Positions 53,516-62,793 of a stretch of 64,000 bases of DNA are shown here, piece by piece. Position numbers and translations under genes: made by a program. Source of the stretch: Luteococcus sp048595755 (lineage in GTDB: Bacteria; Actinomycetota; Actinomycetes; Propionibacteriales; Propionibacteriaceae); contig NZ_CP184360.1 of assembly GCF_048595755.1 (NCBI RefSeq), forward strand, positions 1,488,001 through 1,552,000, given 5' to 3'. Each line of letters starts with the position of its first letter. Within the stretch, counting starts at the first letter, position 1. The notes beneath the pieces were generated by a model. The model saw only the letters and a program-made list of their open reading frames with translations. It was not told the DNA's origin and searched no databases.

Positions 53516-53630
53516 GGGGTGTCCTTCCGGGATGCCGACGCATTTCGCGGTGTCAGACTACTGGCCGCGGAGGGGCCAGGGCGTGGTGTCAGGGCGCGGA
53601 CAAGGGCTGCTGCTGGCCGGGCGACGGCAC

Positions 53631-53636
53631 TACCGT
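53631..53636 (+). promoter_or_regulatory. -10 box of a leaderless promoter (aminotransferase)
   Basis: TACCGT is followed by six bases and the ATG at 53643. Confidence 0.5.
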
Positions 53637-53642
53637 GGGGCC

Positions 53643-54878
53643 ATGCCCAGCTTCGATGACATCGAGTTCTACCCCGGTGATCCGATCTTCGGTCTGACCG
53701 ACATGTTCCGCGCCGACCAGCGCCCCGACAAGGTGAACCTGGGCGTGGGCATCTATCTGGACGAGCTGGGCCGTCTGCCCCTGCCCGAGGCGGTGCGCGT
53801 CGCCGAGCAGCGGCTTGCCGAGCAGCCCGCGCCGCGTGGTTACCTGCCGATGGGTGGCGATCCGCAGCTGGTACAGCTGGTGCAGCAGATGGTCTTCGGC
53901 CTCCCGGCCACCGAGGATGCCGCGATGCCCGAGCCCGTCGAGGGCCTGGACCCGCTGCACCAGCGGATCGCGACGGTGCAGACGCTGGGCGGGTCGGGTG
54001 CGCTGAAGGAGGGCGCGGACTTCCTGCGCGCTCTGCTGGGGGCCTCGACCGTGGCGCTGAGTGACCCGTCGTGGGCCAACCATGCCGCGATCTTCGGCGG
54101 GGCGGGTTATGAGGTGGTCAGTTACCGCTACCACGATGCCCAGAACCACCGGGTGGACGTCGACGGGATGATCGAGGACCTGTTGGCGATGGCGCCGGGC
54201 ACCGTCGTCGTGCTCCACGCCTGCTGCCACAACCCGACCGGTTACGACCTGAGCGCCGACGAGTGGGTGCGCGTTGCCGAGGCGTGCGCGCAGCGGGAGC
54301 TGGTGCCCTTCCTCGACATGGCCTACCAGGGCTTCAGCCGCGGCCTGGACGAGGACCGCGTGGCGGTGGACACCTTCGTCGCGACCGGGCAGCGTTTCTT
54401 CGTCGGCAATTCCTTCAGCAAGAACATCGGCCTGTACGGCGAGCGGATCGGCGGGCTGAGCGTGGTCTGCGCCAGCCGCGACGAGGCGACTCGCGTGCAC
54501 AGCCAGTTGTGCCGGGTGATCCGCACCAACTACTCCTGCCCGCCGAGCCATGGCGCACAGGTCGTCAAGCTGGTGCTCACCGACGCCGAGCTGCGCGCCA
54601 GCTGGGAGGCCGAGCTGGAGCAGATGCGGCTGCGGATCCGTCGCATGCGCGAGGCTCTCGACGCCGGGTTGCGCGCCGAGGGCGTCGAGACGATGGGCTT
54701 CGTCACCGAACAGGCCGGCATGTTCAGCTACTGCGGCCTGGACATGGAGCAGATGCAGCGCCTGCGCAGCGAACAAGGGGTCTACGGCACCGACGACGGA
54801 CGCCTGTGCGTGGCGGGGCTCAACGGGGACAACGTCGCCAAGGTGGCGCGCTCGATCGCTGCAATCGTCACGAGCTGA
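53643..54878 (+). CDS. Aromatic/aspartate-type aminotransferase (class I)
   Basis: This 411-residue PLP enzyme has the fold-type I motifs NLGVGIYLDE, ACCHNPTGYD and GNSFSKNIGLYGERIG with the PLP lysine at about Lys260, plus the phosphate-binding Arg. The AspC/TyrB-like layout fits transfer between aspartate or aromatic amino acids and 2-oxoglutarate. At residues 95-101 the sequence MPEPVEGL is encoded by a half-copy of the dispersed palindromic repeat. The start is leaderless behind TACCGT. Repeats also follow the stop codon. Confidence 0.92.
   Translation: MPSFDDIEFYPGDPIFGLTDMFRADQRPDKVNLGVGIYLDELGRLPLPEAVRVAEQRLAEQPAPRGYLPMGGDPQLVQLVQQMVFGLPATEDAAMPEPVEGLDPLHQRIATVQTLGGSGALKEGADFLRALLGASTVALSDPSWANHAAIFGGAGYEVVSYRYHDAQNHRVDVDGMIEDLLAMAPGTVVVLHACCHNPTGYDLSADEWVRVAEACAQRELVPFLDMAYQGFSRGLDEDRVAVDTFVATGQRFFVGNSFSKNIGLYGERIGGLSVVCASRDEATRVHSQLCRVIRTNYSCPPSHGAQVVKLVLTDAELRASWEAELEQMRLRIRRMREALDAGLRAEGVETMGFVTEQAGMFSYCGLDMEQMQRLRSEQGVYGTDDGRLCVAGLNGDNVAKVARSIAAIVTS
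53926..53945 (+). repeat. Half-copy of the palindromic repeat inside the aminotransferase gene
   Basis: GCCCGAGCCCGTCGAGGGC is in frame and read as PEPVEG, the same frame as in ileS and the methyltransferase gene. Confidence 0.75.
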
Positions 54879-54901
54879 CGTCCCCCGAGCCACCTCCACG
54901 C

Positions 54902-54966
54902 TGCCCGAGCTTGTCGAGGGTGTTCGTTCCCCGAGCCTCCTCCACGTTCCCCGAGCCTGTCGAGGG
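54902..54966. repeat. Two direct copies of the palindromic repeat half-site
   Basis: TGCCCGAGCTTGTCGAGGG (54902-54920) and TTCCCCGAGCCTGTCGAGGGG (54946-54966) are direct repeats in the gap between the aminotransferase and helicase genes, which converge. Confidence 0.82.
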
Positions 54967-55013
54967 GATACTTCGCCTCCATGGCCCTGTGGCGACGAGC
55001 CTTTGAGATTGGT

Positions 55014-58000
55014 CTACTGCGTGATCGACGTGGCCGCGAACAGGTCTGCGGGCATCGGGTGGCGCAGCCGCCAGGTGATGGCGATCGGGCGGTCTCCTGT
55101 GTGGCTCACGTACCGGGCGTCGCCGAGGAAGACATAGGGCGACGTTCCGAACTCTCCCTGCTTCTGCTGGCGCACGAAGAGAAGGGGAGTGCTCCCGCCG
55201 GTCAGGTACCGCTGACCAGTCTTGGAGCTCACCGACGTCGTGGACTGCGATTCCCAGTGGAAGTCGGTGCGGCTGATCGGGTAGTCGCGGTACAGCGTGG
55301 TGGGCGAGTAATCCGCCTCGGACTTCTTGAGCGTGATGAAGAAGGCGTCAACCGGCTCGCCGTCGACGTCGGTGAACAGCACGCCTTCGCGGAAGTTCGA
55401 CGGTGCACGACCCGGCCGTGCATGCCCGAGGGCCGCCAGGATCTCCTCGCGCGTGTAGCTGGCGTGCGGGCGCAAGGGCAAACCTGCCAGCGGTCCGGTC
55501 ATGTCGACGGTGATGCGGCGGCTGGCGTCGAAGGCGAGGTCGATGACCTGGCGCAGCTCGTCGGTGACGGTCGGTTGGTGCTGCAGGGCAGCAAGCCCCT
55601 CATCAACGGACGAGAAGCCGCCGCCGTCAGGCCAGATGGTCCAGAACAGCATCTCGGCGAGCCGGCGACTGCGCGGGGCCTTCCCGCTCAGCACTTCGGC
55701 ATAGTCGGCTGCCCGGTGGGGGTCGTCGACGTGGGTGACGGCTCGCACCCGACGCAGTAGCTGGGAATCGCGATCGGACAGCGGCTCGATGAGCCCAGCA
55801 TCGGCACGCAGGTGGCTCCAACTGCGGTTGGCCGTTGGACGGATCACCTGGTTGAGCTCCAGATGGTTGTCATCCAGGAAGTCGCGCAGGGAATTGGTGG
55901 GTTCGGAACGGAGCTCGCCCACCAGCTGTGGCCAGCGCATCTGCAGGTTGTTCTTGAGGTTGTCCAGGACCGTCTTCTGGGCGACGCGGTCCAGGACGAT
56001 CTGGCAACCCGACGGCAGCAGTGGGAATCCCTGGTCCACCTGCCTCTCCAGCTCCTTGCCACGGTGTCCCGTCAGGGCGCGGAAGCGCAGGTCAAGTCGG
56101 TATTCCTTGCGGTGCTGGGCAACGAAGTCGAGCACCGTGAGCACGTCCTTGCCGGGGCTGGTGCGAAGGCCACGGCCCAACTGCTGCAGGAAGATCGTCG
56201 GGGATTCGGTGGGACGCAGGAGCATCACGGTGTCGATCTCCGGGATGTCAACGCCTTCGTTGAAGATGTCGACGGTGAAGATGCAGCACAGCTCTCCGGC
56301 GCGCAGCTTGGCCACGGCGACGTCACGTTCGGCGCTGGAGTGGGCGCCGGTCAGCGCGACCGCCGGCAGCCCGGCGCGGTGAAAGGCGTCGGCCATGAAA
56401 TGCGCGTGATTGACGCTGACGCAGAAACCGATGGCCTTCATGGCGGCGGGATCCATCACCTTGGCGCGCAGCTGGTTGAGGACCAGGCGCGCCCGGGCAT
56501 CGCTGCCGGTGTAGATCTTCTCCAGTTCGTTGATGTCATAGCGACCCTGGCGCCAGTTGACGTGGGTCAGGTCAACCCCGTCGCTGATCCCGAAGTAGTG
56601 GAAGGGCGACAACAGTCCGCTCTGGATGGCGTCCCACACACGCAGTTCCGCGGCGACTCGGCCACCGAAGAAGCCCCGGACGTCCAGGCCATCGCCGCGT
56701 TCCGGGGTGGCGGTCAGGCCGAGCAGTTCCTTGGGCTGTAGGTGTTCCAGGAGTCGACGGTAGGTGCTTGCCTCGGCGTGGTGGAACTCGTCCACGACGA
56801 CGACGTCGAAGGCGTCGGCTGGGATGTTCTCCACGCCGTAGCTGGAAAGTGACTGGATGCTGGCGAAGACGTGGTCCCACTTCTCGGGGCGGTTGCCGTC
56901 GACGAACAGCTCGCCGAAGATGCCGTCACCCAGCACCTCTCGGTAGGTGCGGCGCGATTGGGTAAGGATCTCGCGGCGGTGCGCGACGAAGAGCAGCGTG
57001 GGGCGGGTGGGGTCGGTGCACAGCGACTTGTAGTCGAGCGCAGCCATCACGGTCTTGCCGGTGCCCGTGGCGGCGACGATCAGGTTGCGGTGCCGATCAT
57101 GCGCGGTGCGCTCGGAGGCCAAGGCGTCGAGGATGGTCTGCTGATACGGGTAGGGGCGCACTTCGAGGCCGGAGATCTGGGTCTCCGAATTGGTGCGCAC
57201 GCCCTTGGCGCGCTGAAGCTCGCGGTCCAAACGTTCGGCGTCGATGGGTCCGCGGTAGGGCTGGAACTGGTCGCTGTTCCAGTAGGATTCGAAGGTGGCG
57301 GCGAACTTGTCCAGCAGGTGCCCGGTGCTGGCCGACGACAGACGCACATTCCATTCGGCCCCGTCGACGAGGGCGGCGCGCGAGAGGTTGGAGGAGCCGA
57401 CGTATCCGGTGTCGAAGCCGGATCGACGGTGGAAGAGCCACGCCTTGGCGTGCAGGCGCGTGACCCGGGCGTCGTACTGGACGCGGACCTCCGCGCCGAA
57501 CTCCTCGATCAACCGGTCCAGGGCGCGACGTTCCGTGCCGCCGATATAGGTGGTGGTGACGACGCGGATGGGCACGCCGCGCTCCCGGGCGTCGGCAAGC
57601 TCGGCTTCCAGGAAGCGCAGGCCGTGCCACTGGACGAAGGCGCAAAGCAGGTCGATTCGGTCCGCCGAGGCCATCTCCGCGCGCAGTTCGTGGCCGAGGT
57701 TGGGTTCGCCGGGGGCGTTGGTGAGAAGGGCCACGTCGGACAGGGGAGTGCTGGGGCGCAGGTGAGTGACCGCTCGGGTTCCAGGGCCAGCCTCGGGGCT
57801 GAGACGCGTGAGCTGCCGAATGGGAGCCAGCGGCTCGTCCTCGGGAGAATCCAGCAGGTCCAGAAGTTGCTTCACGACGGCGACCCGCTCTTCGGGGTTG
57901 CGCGGGAGGCGGCGACGCAGGGCTTCGGCCAGGTGACGGGCGAGGACGTCGGGCTGGTCGGCGGGGTCGACGTCGTCGTAGTCGGCGGCCAGTGGTGAGG

Positions 58001-58073
58001 CGGCCAGCTCGTCGGCGAGGGCGCGTGTGATGAGGCTCTCGTACAGGCCGGCTTCCGCGCCGTGGTGACTCAT
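55014..58073 (-). CDS. PLD-nuclease/SF2 helicase with C-terminal DUF3427
   Basis: This 1019-residue protein has three parts. An N-terminal phospholipase-D-like nuclease domain carries one HxK motif (LHAKAWLFHR, with GSSNLSRAAL), about residues 100-260. The SF2 helicase core shows AATGTGKT, VVDEFHHAE (DEFH), TATPER and QLGRGLR. DUF3427 makes up most of the last 350 residues. Such fusions occur in DNA repair or anti-phage islands. ATG at 58073 is preferred over a TTG ten codons upstream, though neither has a clear ribosome binding site. It lies beside tRNA-Thr, a common integration point; no recombinase or partner gene is seen. Confidence 0.88.
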   Translation of the reverse strand: MSHHGAEAGLYESLITRALADELAASPLAADYDDVDPADQPDVLARHLAEALRRRLPRNPEERVAVVKQLLDLLDSPEDEPLAPIRQLTRLSPEAGPGTRAVTHLRPSTPLSDVALLTNAPGEPNLGHELRAEMASADRIDLLCAFVQWHGLRFLEAELADARERGVPIRVVTTTYIGGTERRALDRLIEEFGAEVRVQYDARVTRLHAKAWLFHRRSGFDTGYVGSSNLSRAALVDGAEWNVRLSSASTGHLLDKFAATFESYWNSDQFQPYRGPIDAERLDRELQRAKGVRTNSETQISGLEVRPYPYQQTILDALASERTAHDRHRNLIVAATGTGKTVMAALDYKSLCTDPTRPTLLFVAHRREILTQSRRTYREVLGDGIFGELFVDGNRPEKWDHVFASIQSLSSYGVENIPADAFDVVVVDEFHHAEASTYRRLLEHLQPKELLGLTATPERGDGLDVRGFFGGRVAAELRVWDAIQSGLLSPFHYFGISDGVDLTHVNWRQGRYDINELEKIYTGSDARARLVLNQLRAKVMDPAAMKAIGFCVSVNHAHFMADAFHRAGLPAVALTGAHSSAERDVAVAKLRAGELCCIFTVDIFNEGVDIPEIDTVMLLRPTESPTIFLQQLGRGLRTSPGKDVLTVLDFVAQHRKEYRLDLRFRALTGHRGKELERQVDQGFPLLPSGCQIVLDRVAQKTVLDNLKNNLQMRWPQLVGELRSEPTNSLRDFLDDNHLELNQVIRPTANRSWSHLRADAGLIEPLSDRDSQLLRRVRAVTHVDDPHRAADYAEVLSGKAPRSRRLAEMLFWTIWPDGGGFSSVDEGLAALQHQPTVTDELRQVIDLAFDASRRITVDMTGPLAGLPLRPHASYTREEILAALGHARPGRAPSNFREGVLFTDVDGEPVDAFFITLKKSEADYSPTTLYRDYPISRTDFHWESQSTTSVSSKTGQRYLTGGSTPLLFVRQQKQGEFGTSPYVFLGDARYVSHTGDRPIAITWRLRHPMPADLFAATSITQ

Positions 58074-58199
58074 GAGGACCAGGTTGGCACAAGGCCCTGA
58101 CAACTTTCGTGAGGCCGGCCGACGGTAGCGGCCCGCGGGCTCGTTTCGCGTCCGAGCCTCGCGACCGGCTATAGTTCTCTGGTCCGCTCCGGCGGACGT

Positions 58200-58275
58200 G
58201 CCGCCCTAGCTCAGTTGGTAGAGCAACGCACTCGTAATGCGTAGGTCAGGGGTTCGACTCCCCTGGGCGGCTCCA
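58200..58275 (+). tRNA. tRNA-Thr (CGT)
   Basis: A 76-nucleotide cloverleaf: acceptor GCCGCCC pairs with GGGCGGC, the anticodon loop is CTCGTAA (anticodon CGT), the T arm is AGGGGTTCGACTCCCCT, and CCA is encoded. A TATAGT box lies 25 bases upstream (58170-58175). Confidence 0.95.
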
Positions 58276-58278
58276 CCA

Positions 58279-58302
58279 AAGCCCCTCATAACGAGGGGTT
58301 TT
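58279..58302 (+). terminator. Terminator of tRNA-Thr
   Basis: CCCCTC and GAGGGG form a six-pair stem with the loop ATAAC, followed by TTTTGT. Confidence 0.85.
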
Positions 58303-58446
58303 GTCGTGTCAGGTGGAGTTCGCGTGCTTTTACGCCCTCTTCGTTGAACGTTGAGGTGCAGTCCACCGTCGGGTCATCCGGTCTTGTTTGGCTGCTGTGG
58401 TCCCGCATGCGCGGGAAGGCTTGAACCCGCCCCCACAAGGAGAACC

Positions 58447-59295
58447 ATGCGAAGCCTCATCGCTACTTCAGTCCTCGGCCTGGCCCTGGCCGCATCCTGC
58501 CTCGGCCCGGCCGTCGCCACCCCGAACAAGGACAATGGTGCTCAGCGCACCCTCGTTGCGGCCAGCTACAACATCCACCACGCCGAGGGCGCCGACGGTG
58601 TGCTCGACCTGGAGCGGATCGCCACGGTCCTGGAGGGCACCGACGCCCAAGTGATCGGCCTGCAGGAGGTCGACCGGCACTGGGGTGATCGCTCCGAGAA
58701 CGTCGACCAGGCCAAGTGGCTGGCCGACCGTCTCGGCATGCACCACTGCTACACCGCGAACCTGGACAACCCGCCCGCCGAGGGGAGCACCCAGAACCGT
58801 CAGTACGGCACCGCGATCCTCTCGGACTTCCCGCTGGAGAACTGCACCTCCACTGCGCTCACCAACCACCCCAAGGGTGAGCAGCGCAGCCTTGCCCAAG
58901 CCGACCTCACGGTGCGCGGCGTGCCGGTGCGCTTCTACAACACCCACCTCACGCACAACTCGGACGAGGGACGCGAGGTGCAGGCCGACGAGGTCAACGA
59001 GATCGTCTCCTCCGACGACCGCCCGGCCATCCTGGTGGGGGATCTGAATGCGCGTCCCGACAAGCCGGTGTACCAGAGCTTCACCAAGCACCTGACCGAC
59101 GTCTGGCCGGTGGTCGGTGAGGGCGACGGCTTCACCTACGACTCCGACGATCCCAAGGGTCGCATCGACTACATCCTGGTCAGTGGCCAGATCACACCCA
59201 CGAGCATGAGCGTCATCCCGACCATCGCGTCGGACCACATGCCCATCGTCGCCAGCCTGGAGCTGCCGCACCCCTCCGAGGTCCACAAGGGCTGA
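58447..59295 (+). CDS. Secreted endonuclease/exonuclease/phosphatase family protein
   Basis: This 282-residue protein has a signal peptide (MRSLIATSVLGLALAASCLG; cleavage near AVA-TP) and the EEP fold: NIHHAEG (Asn/His), GLQEVDR (Glu metal ligand), NTHLTH, GDLNARPD (Asp-Asn pair) and SDHMPIV (Asp-His). It may act on nucleic acids or sphingomyelin/inositol phosphates outside the cell; the sequence does not decide. AAGGAGA precedes the ATG at 58447. No partner is adjacent; the tract CCCCCCCCC directly follows its stop. Confidence 0.9.
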   Translation: MRSLIATSVLGLALAASCLGPAVATPNKDNGAQRTLVAASYNIHHAEGADGVLDLERIATVLEGTDAQVIGLQEVDRHWGDRSENVDQAKWLADRLGMHHCYTANLDNPPAEGSTQNRQYGTAILSDFPLENCTSTALTNHPKGEQRSLAQADLTVRGVPVRFYNTHLTHNSDEGREVQADEVNEIVSSDDRPAILVGDLNARPDKPVYQSFTKHLTDVWPVVGEGDGFTYDSDDPKGRIDYILVSGQITPTSMSVIPTIASDHMPIVASLELPHPSEVHKG

Positions 59296-59321
59296 CCCCC
59301 CCCCGGCCGGCCAAACAAGCG

Positions 59322-59356
59322 TCGAGGCCGATCCCCACCGCGGGGATCGGCCTCGA
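59322..59356. terminator. Hairpin between convergent genes
   Basis: TCGAGGCCGATCCCC and GGGGATCGGCCTCGA form a perfect 15-pair stem with a short loop, without a T tail. It likely ends both the EEP gene and the catabolic operon. Confidence 0.72.
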
Positions 59357-59373
59357 GCCTCGTCAAAGCGGGA

Positions 59374-59613
59374 TCACGCCGGCTGTTCGGCAGTCTCCTT
59401 CTTGGTCGGGAAGAGGATGGTGTACAGGTAGCAGAGCACACCGACGATGGCGATGGCGGGGAAGATCACGTCGTCGACGCGGTCCTCGATGGCGATGATC
59501 ATCTCCGGCTTGCCCAACAACAGGAAGAGCGTCTGGCCCAGGACGAAGAGCAGACCTCCGATGAAGAACACGGCGGTTCCCAAGCCGATCACGATGTGGA
59601 AGAGCTTCTTCAT
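59374..59613 (-). CDS. Small two-TM membrane protein in the hydroxyacid operon
   Basis: This 79-residue protein has two hydrophobic segments (residues about 5-35 and 52-68) joined by an acidic loop (IAIEDRVDDVIF) and a Lys/Glu tail. It is the last gene of the operon, 20 bases after the DctM-like permease, and could be its small subunit, taking the DctQ place, though DctQ normally has four segments. No motif is recognised. Confidence 0.6.
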   Translation of the reverse strand: MKKLFHIVIGLGTAVFFIGGLLFVLGQTLFLLLGKPEMIIAIEDRVDDVIFPAIAIVGVLCYLYTILFPTKKETAEQPA

Positions 59614-59632
59614 GACTTGTTCCTTTCATGCC

Positions 59633-60985
59633 TCAGGGCAGGGGCAGCAGACCGGCGGCGATGAGCCCGGCGATGACTGTGATGGGAATGACGAACCACA
59701 TGATCAGTGGCATGTAGATCTTGGGTGGATCCGTCTCGGTCAAGCCGCAGGCGACGAACAGGGCGCCGGAGGCTGGCGGTGAGGCTCCCTCGGTGGAGGC
59801 CACCACGAGCAGCGCGACGGCGGCGGCCAGCGGATCGATGCCCACGCCCACCAGGATCGCGTGGCTCACCACGCCGACCGAGGTCAGCGTCGCCGTCGAG
59901 GACAACGGCCCGGCCACGACGGCCAGCAACACGAGGATGACGGTGGTGGTGATCACCGGGGACAGGCTCATGCGGTCCAGCAGCGCCACGACATCCTTGT
60001 CCAGCCCCAGCTTCGAGATGACATTGGAGGCGGCGAAGATGAAGAACAGCAACCCACCAATGGTCGCGACGTGGGGGATGAGCTTCTTGACGAAATCCTC
60101 CCAGCCGGAGAACTGACGCGCCACGTTCTTGCCATCCAGCAGCAGGATGATGAGGATCATCAGCACCGGCAGCCAGACCAGCAGGTTGAGGGCGCCCATG
60201 GCGTCGTCCCAGGTCTCGGAGAGCGCCGAGAAGTGCTCGGGGATCGGACCCATGGTGAGCATCACGGGAATGACGGCGCCCATGAACAACAGCAGGTTGA
60301 TGCCGTACTTGCGGAAGACCACTCCCACCGGTTCCGCGTCGGCCTGCACCATCGGTTGGATGCGGTTCTTGCGCACGATGAAGTGGATGTAGACCACACG
60401 CCACAGCACCTGGTAGAGGCCGGCGGCGAAGAGCGCCACATAGAGGCCCCCTTCGGAGACCACACCGGCGACGGTGGGGAATCCCAGCACCAGGAAGAGT
60501 GAGGCCGAAGGTGGGAAGCCCGCCCCCAGGCCGCCATTGCCGGCGATCAGCGTCGCGGCCTGCTCCTTCTTCCACCCCGAGCGCATCAACCAGTTGGCGG
60601 TGAAGGCCCCCGCGGTGGCGGCGTTGGGAGTGTTCCCGCCGGAGAAGCAACCGAGCACGGACGAGATCGCCGTGTTGGCGTAGGCCGGGCCGCCCTTCAA
60701 CCGGCCGAACAGGCGGGTGAAGATCTCCAGCATTCCCGTGAGCACGTTCGAGTTCTGTAGCAGGAATGACATGAACACGAAGGCCAGTGATGCGAAGAGC
60801 ACCTCGTAGTTGAGGGCGTATTTCACGGCACCAAGCATCAGGCTCCACGCACGGTCGAAACCGCCGAAGAAGGGCAGGATGACGAGGCTCAACGCAGCGG
60901 CCTCGGTGATGTTGCGCTTGAGCACCACTGCCCAGGCGACGATGAGTGCGATGAAGACCAGCAGTGCGGAAAGACCGGGTCCCAT
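59633..60985 (-). CDS. DctM-like TRAP/ion-transporter-superfamily permease
   Basis: This 450-residue protein has about twelve transmembrane segments and two symmetric motifs, GLGAGFPPSASLFLVLG and TEGASPPASGALFVACG, matching the repeated P-P-S hairpins of DctM-type TRAP permeases. Such permeases import carboxylates with sodium, here probably a 2-hydroxy or 2-oxo acid, since the operon encodes a D-2-hydroxyacid dehydrogenase and an RraA-like lyase. No DctP binding protein is present in the window. GGAGGTG precedes the ATG. Confidence 0.78.
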   Translation of the reverse strand: MGPGLSALLVFIALIVAWAVVLKRNITEAAALSLVILPFFGGFDRAWSLMLGAVKYALNYEVLFASLAFVFMSFLLQNSNVLTGMLEIFTRLFGRLKGGPAYANTAISSVLGCFSGGNTPNAATAGAFTANWLMRSGWKKEQAATLIAGNGGLGAGFPPSASLFLVLGFPTVAGVVSEGGLYVALFAAGLYQVLWRVVYIHFIVRKNRIQPMVQADAEPVGVVFRKYGINLLLFMGAVIPVMLTMGPIPEHFSALSETWDDAMGALNLLVWLPVLMILIILLLDGKNVARQFSGWEDFVKKLIPHVATIGGLLFFIFAASNVISKLGLDKDVVALLDRMSLSPVITTTVILVLLAVVAGPLSSTATLTSVGVVSHAILVGVGIDPLAAAVALLVVASTEGASPPASGALFVACGLTETDPPKIYMPLIMWFVIPITVIAGLIAAGLLPLP

Positions 60986-61089
60986 GTGACACCTCCGTTG
61001 GTGTGGGGGAGGCCTCGACGGTGAGGCCTACCGGAGTCGTGGGGCAGCCCGTGGATCAGGGCTGCGGGCAAGTCGGGGCTGAGGGCAGG

Positions 61090-61791
61090 TCAGGGACGGT
61101 GGACGTCGTCGATGATGTCGAAGCCCTTGTCGAGCAGGTTCTGCTTGACCCACCCGCGCTTGGCCTCTCCCTTGCGGGCGGCGACGAGCTTGGCTTCGTC
61201 ATTGGCCTTGAAGGCCCGGGCATCGGCCAGGATCCGTTCGGCGTCGCGACGCGGGACGATGGTGATGCCATCTGGATCGCTGACGACGATGTCGCCCGGG
61301 TTGACGGTCAATCCGCCGCAGGCGACGGGGACGTTCACCTCGCCGGGGCCCTCCTTGTACGGGCCCGCCGGGGTGGTGCCAGTGGCATAGACCGGGAAGT
61401 CCCAGGTGCCGATCTCGTCGATGTCGCGGATCGGGCCGTCGAGGATGATTCCGGCGGCCTTCTGGCCCCACCGTAGGTGGGCCATCATGACCTCGCCGAT
61501 CAGGGCGCGGGTGTCGTCCTCCTCGTTCGAGACCACCAGGAAGTCGCCCTCGTGGCAGTAGGTGAGCGATGCGTGCAGGGCCAGGTTGTCGCCGGCCCGG
61601 CACTTGACGGTCCAGGCCGGGCCGACGTTCACCTGGTTCTTGGGGCTGCTGACCAGGCGGATGCGCGGGTTCATGGAACTGGCGCGTGACATCACGTCGG
61701 CCACATTGGAGGCGGGGATGGTGCGGAAACCATCCAGCACCTCGGGGTCGGGCATGTCTCGCTGCAGGAAGACCCGCTGTCCGTAGCTCAT
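61090..61791 (-). CDS. RraA-like aldolase/decarboxylase (HMG-aldolase type)
   Basis: This 233-residue protein has the RraA/HMG-aldolase fold: PASNVADVMSRASSMN, GPAWTVKCRAGDNLALH, GIILDGPIRDIDEI (the D-G-x-x-R-D active site) and VSDPDGITIVP. Metal-dependent relatives split 4-hydroxy-4-methyl-2-oxoglutarate or decarboxylate oxaloacetate. Two regulator-only relatives (RraA proper) lack a helical tail; this one has a C-terminal Lys-rich extension (about 195-233). It lies 105 bases upstream of the permease and 33 bases after the dehydrogenase. Confidence 0.85.
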   Translation of the reverse strand: MSYGQRVFLQRDMPDPEVLDGFRTIPASNVADVMSRASSMNPRIRLVSSPKNQVNVGPAWTVKCRAGDNLALHASLTYCHEGDFLVVSNEEDDTRALIGEVMMAHLRWGQKAAGIILDGPIRDIDEIGTWDFPVYATGTTPAGPYKEGPGEVNVPVACGGLTVNPGDIVVSDPDGITIVPRRDAERILADARAFKANDEAKLVAARKGEAKRGWVKQNLLDKGFDIIDDVHRP

Positions 61792-61824
61792 GGCTGTTCT
61801 CCTGTCTGTTGGTTCGGGGGTGGA

Positions 61825-62793
61825 TCAGGCGTCGATCAGGTCGCGCAGTTCGGGCACGACGAAGTCGGGGGTGCGGCCGGAGAAGTGGTCATGGATGGCC
61901 TTGGCGCAGGCCAGCGACGATCGGAAGGCCGCCTCCTTGGTCGCCCCACCGATGTGTGGGGCGGTGAGGACGTTCTCCATGGCGAGCAGCGGGTTGTCGG
62001 GCTGGATGGGTTCCTGTGCCGTCACGTCCAGGGCGGCTCCCGCGATCCTTCCCTGCTCCAGCGCGGCGACCAGCGCGGGTTCGTCGACGATGGTGCCGCG
62101 CGAGGTATTGACCAGATAGGCCGTGGGCTTCATCAGCTCGAAGGCCCCGGAGTCGATCGATCCGACGGTGGATTCGGTGGCCGGAAGATGGAGCGAGACG
62201 TAGTCGGCCCGGGCCAGAAGCTCGTCGCGGTCCTGCAGCAGCTCGATGTACCCGGGAAGGTCACCCGAAGCATAGGGATCGAAGGCGAGCACCTTCATGT
62301 CGAATCCCAGCGCCGCCTTGCGGGCCACGAGCCTGCCGATGTTTCCCAAGCCGACCAGGCCAAGGGTCTTTCCGTGCAATTCGGTCTTGGGAATTCCCAT
62401 CTTGGCGAATTTGTAGTCGTCCACGTAATGCTTTTGGACTGCCTTGAAATTGCGTGAGCAGTAGAGCATGTAGAAGATCGCCAACTCCGCCACCGAGATG
62501 GCATTCGACGGGCCAGCGGTGCACACCAGCACCCCGTTGCGTCGCGCCGCCTCGACGTCGACGCCGTCGTAACCCGCCCCGTGTCGCGCGATGATCTTGA
62601 GCTTCGGCGCGGCGTCGATGACCCGCTGGGGAGCCTTGGCGGTGCGCAGGATCAAGGCATCGCAGTCGGCGATGTCCTCGACGATGTCCTGTTCGGTGGT
62701 TCCCCGCCCCTCGACGATCTCGTAACCGTGCTCGCGAAGATAGGATTCTCCCTCCGGGAGAAGTGGTTGCGGAAGTAGGACGCGAATCGACAT
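61825..62793 (-). CDS. D-2-hydroxyacid dehydrogenase (phosphoglycerate dehydrogenase-like)
   Basis: This 322-residue NAD-dependent enzyme has the Rossmann motif GLVGLGNIGRLVA, the catalytic Arg in NTSRGTIVDE, Glu in TAQEP and His in APHIGG. The ACT domain of biosynthetic SerA is absent, so a catabolic role is likely. ATG at 62793 with GGAG upstream is used; a longer start has no support. It is the first gene of the operon and divergent from the LysR gene, which probably controls it. Confidence 0.93.
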   Translation of the reverse strand: MSIRVLLPQPLLPEGESYLREHGYEIVEGRGTTEQDIVEDIADCDALILRTAKAPQRVIDAAPKLKIIARHGAGYDGVDVEAARRNGVLVCTAGPSNAISVAELAIFYMLYCSRNFKAVQKHYVDDYKFAKMGIPKTELHGKTLGLVGLGNIGRLVARKAALGFDMKVLAFDPYASGDLPGYIELLQDRDELLARADYVSLHLPATESTVGSIDSGAFELMKPTAYLVNTSRGTIVDEPALVAALEQGRIAGAALDVTAQEPIQPDNPLLAMENVLTAPHIGGATKEAAFRSSLACAKAIHDHFSGRTPDFVVPELRDLIDA

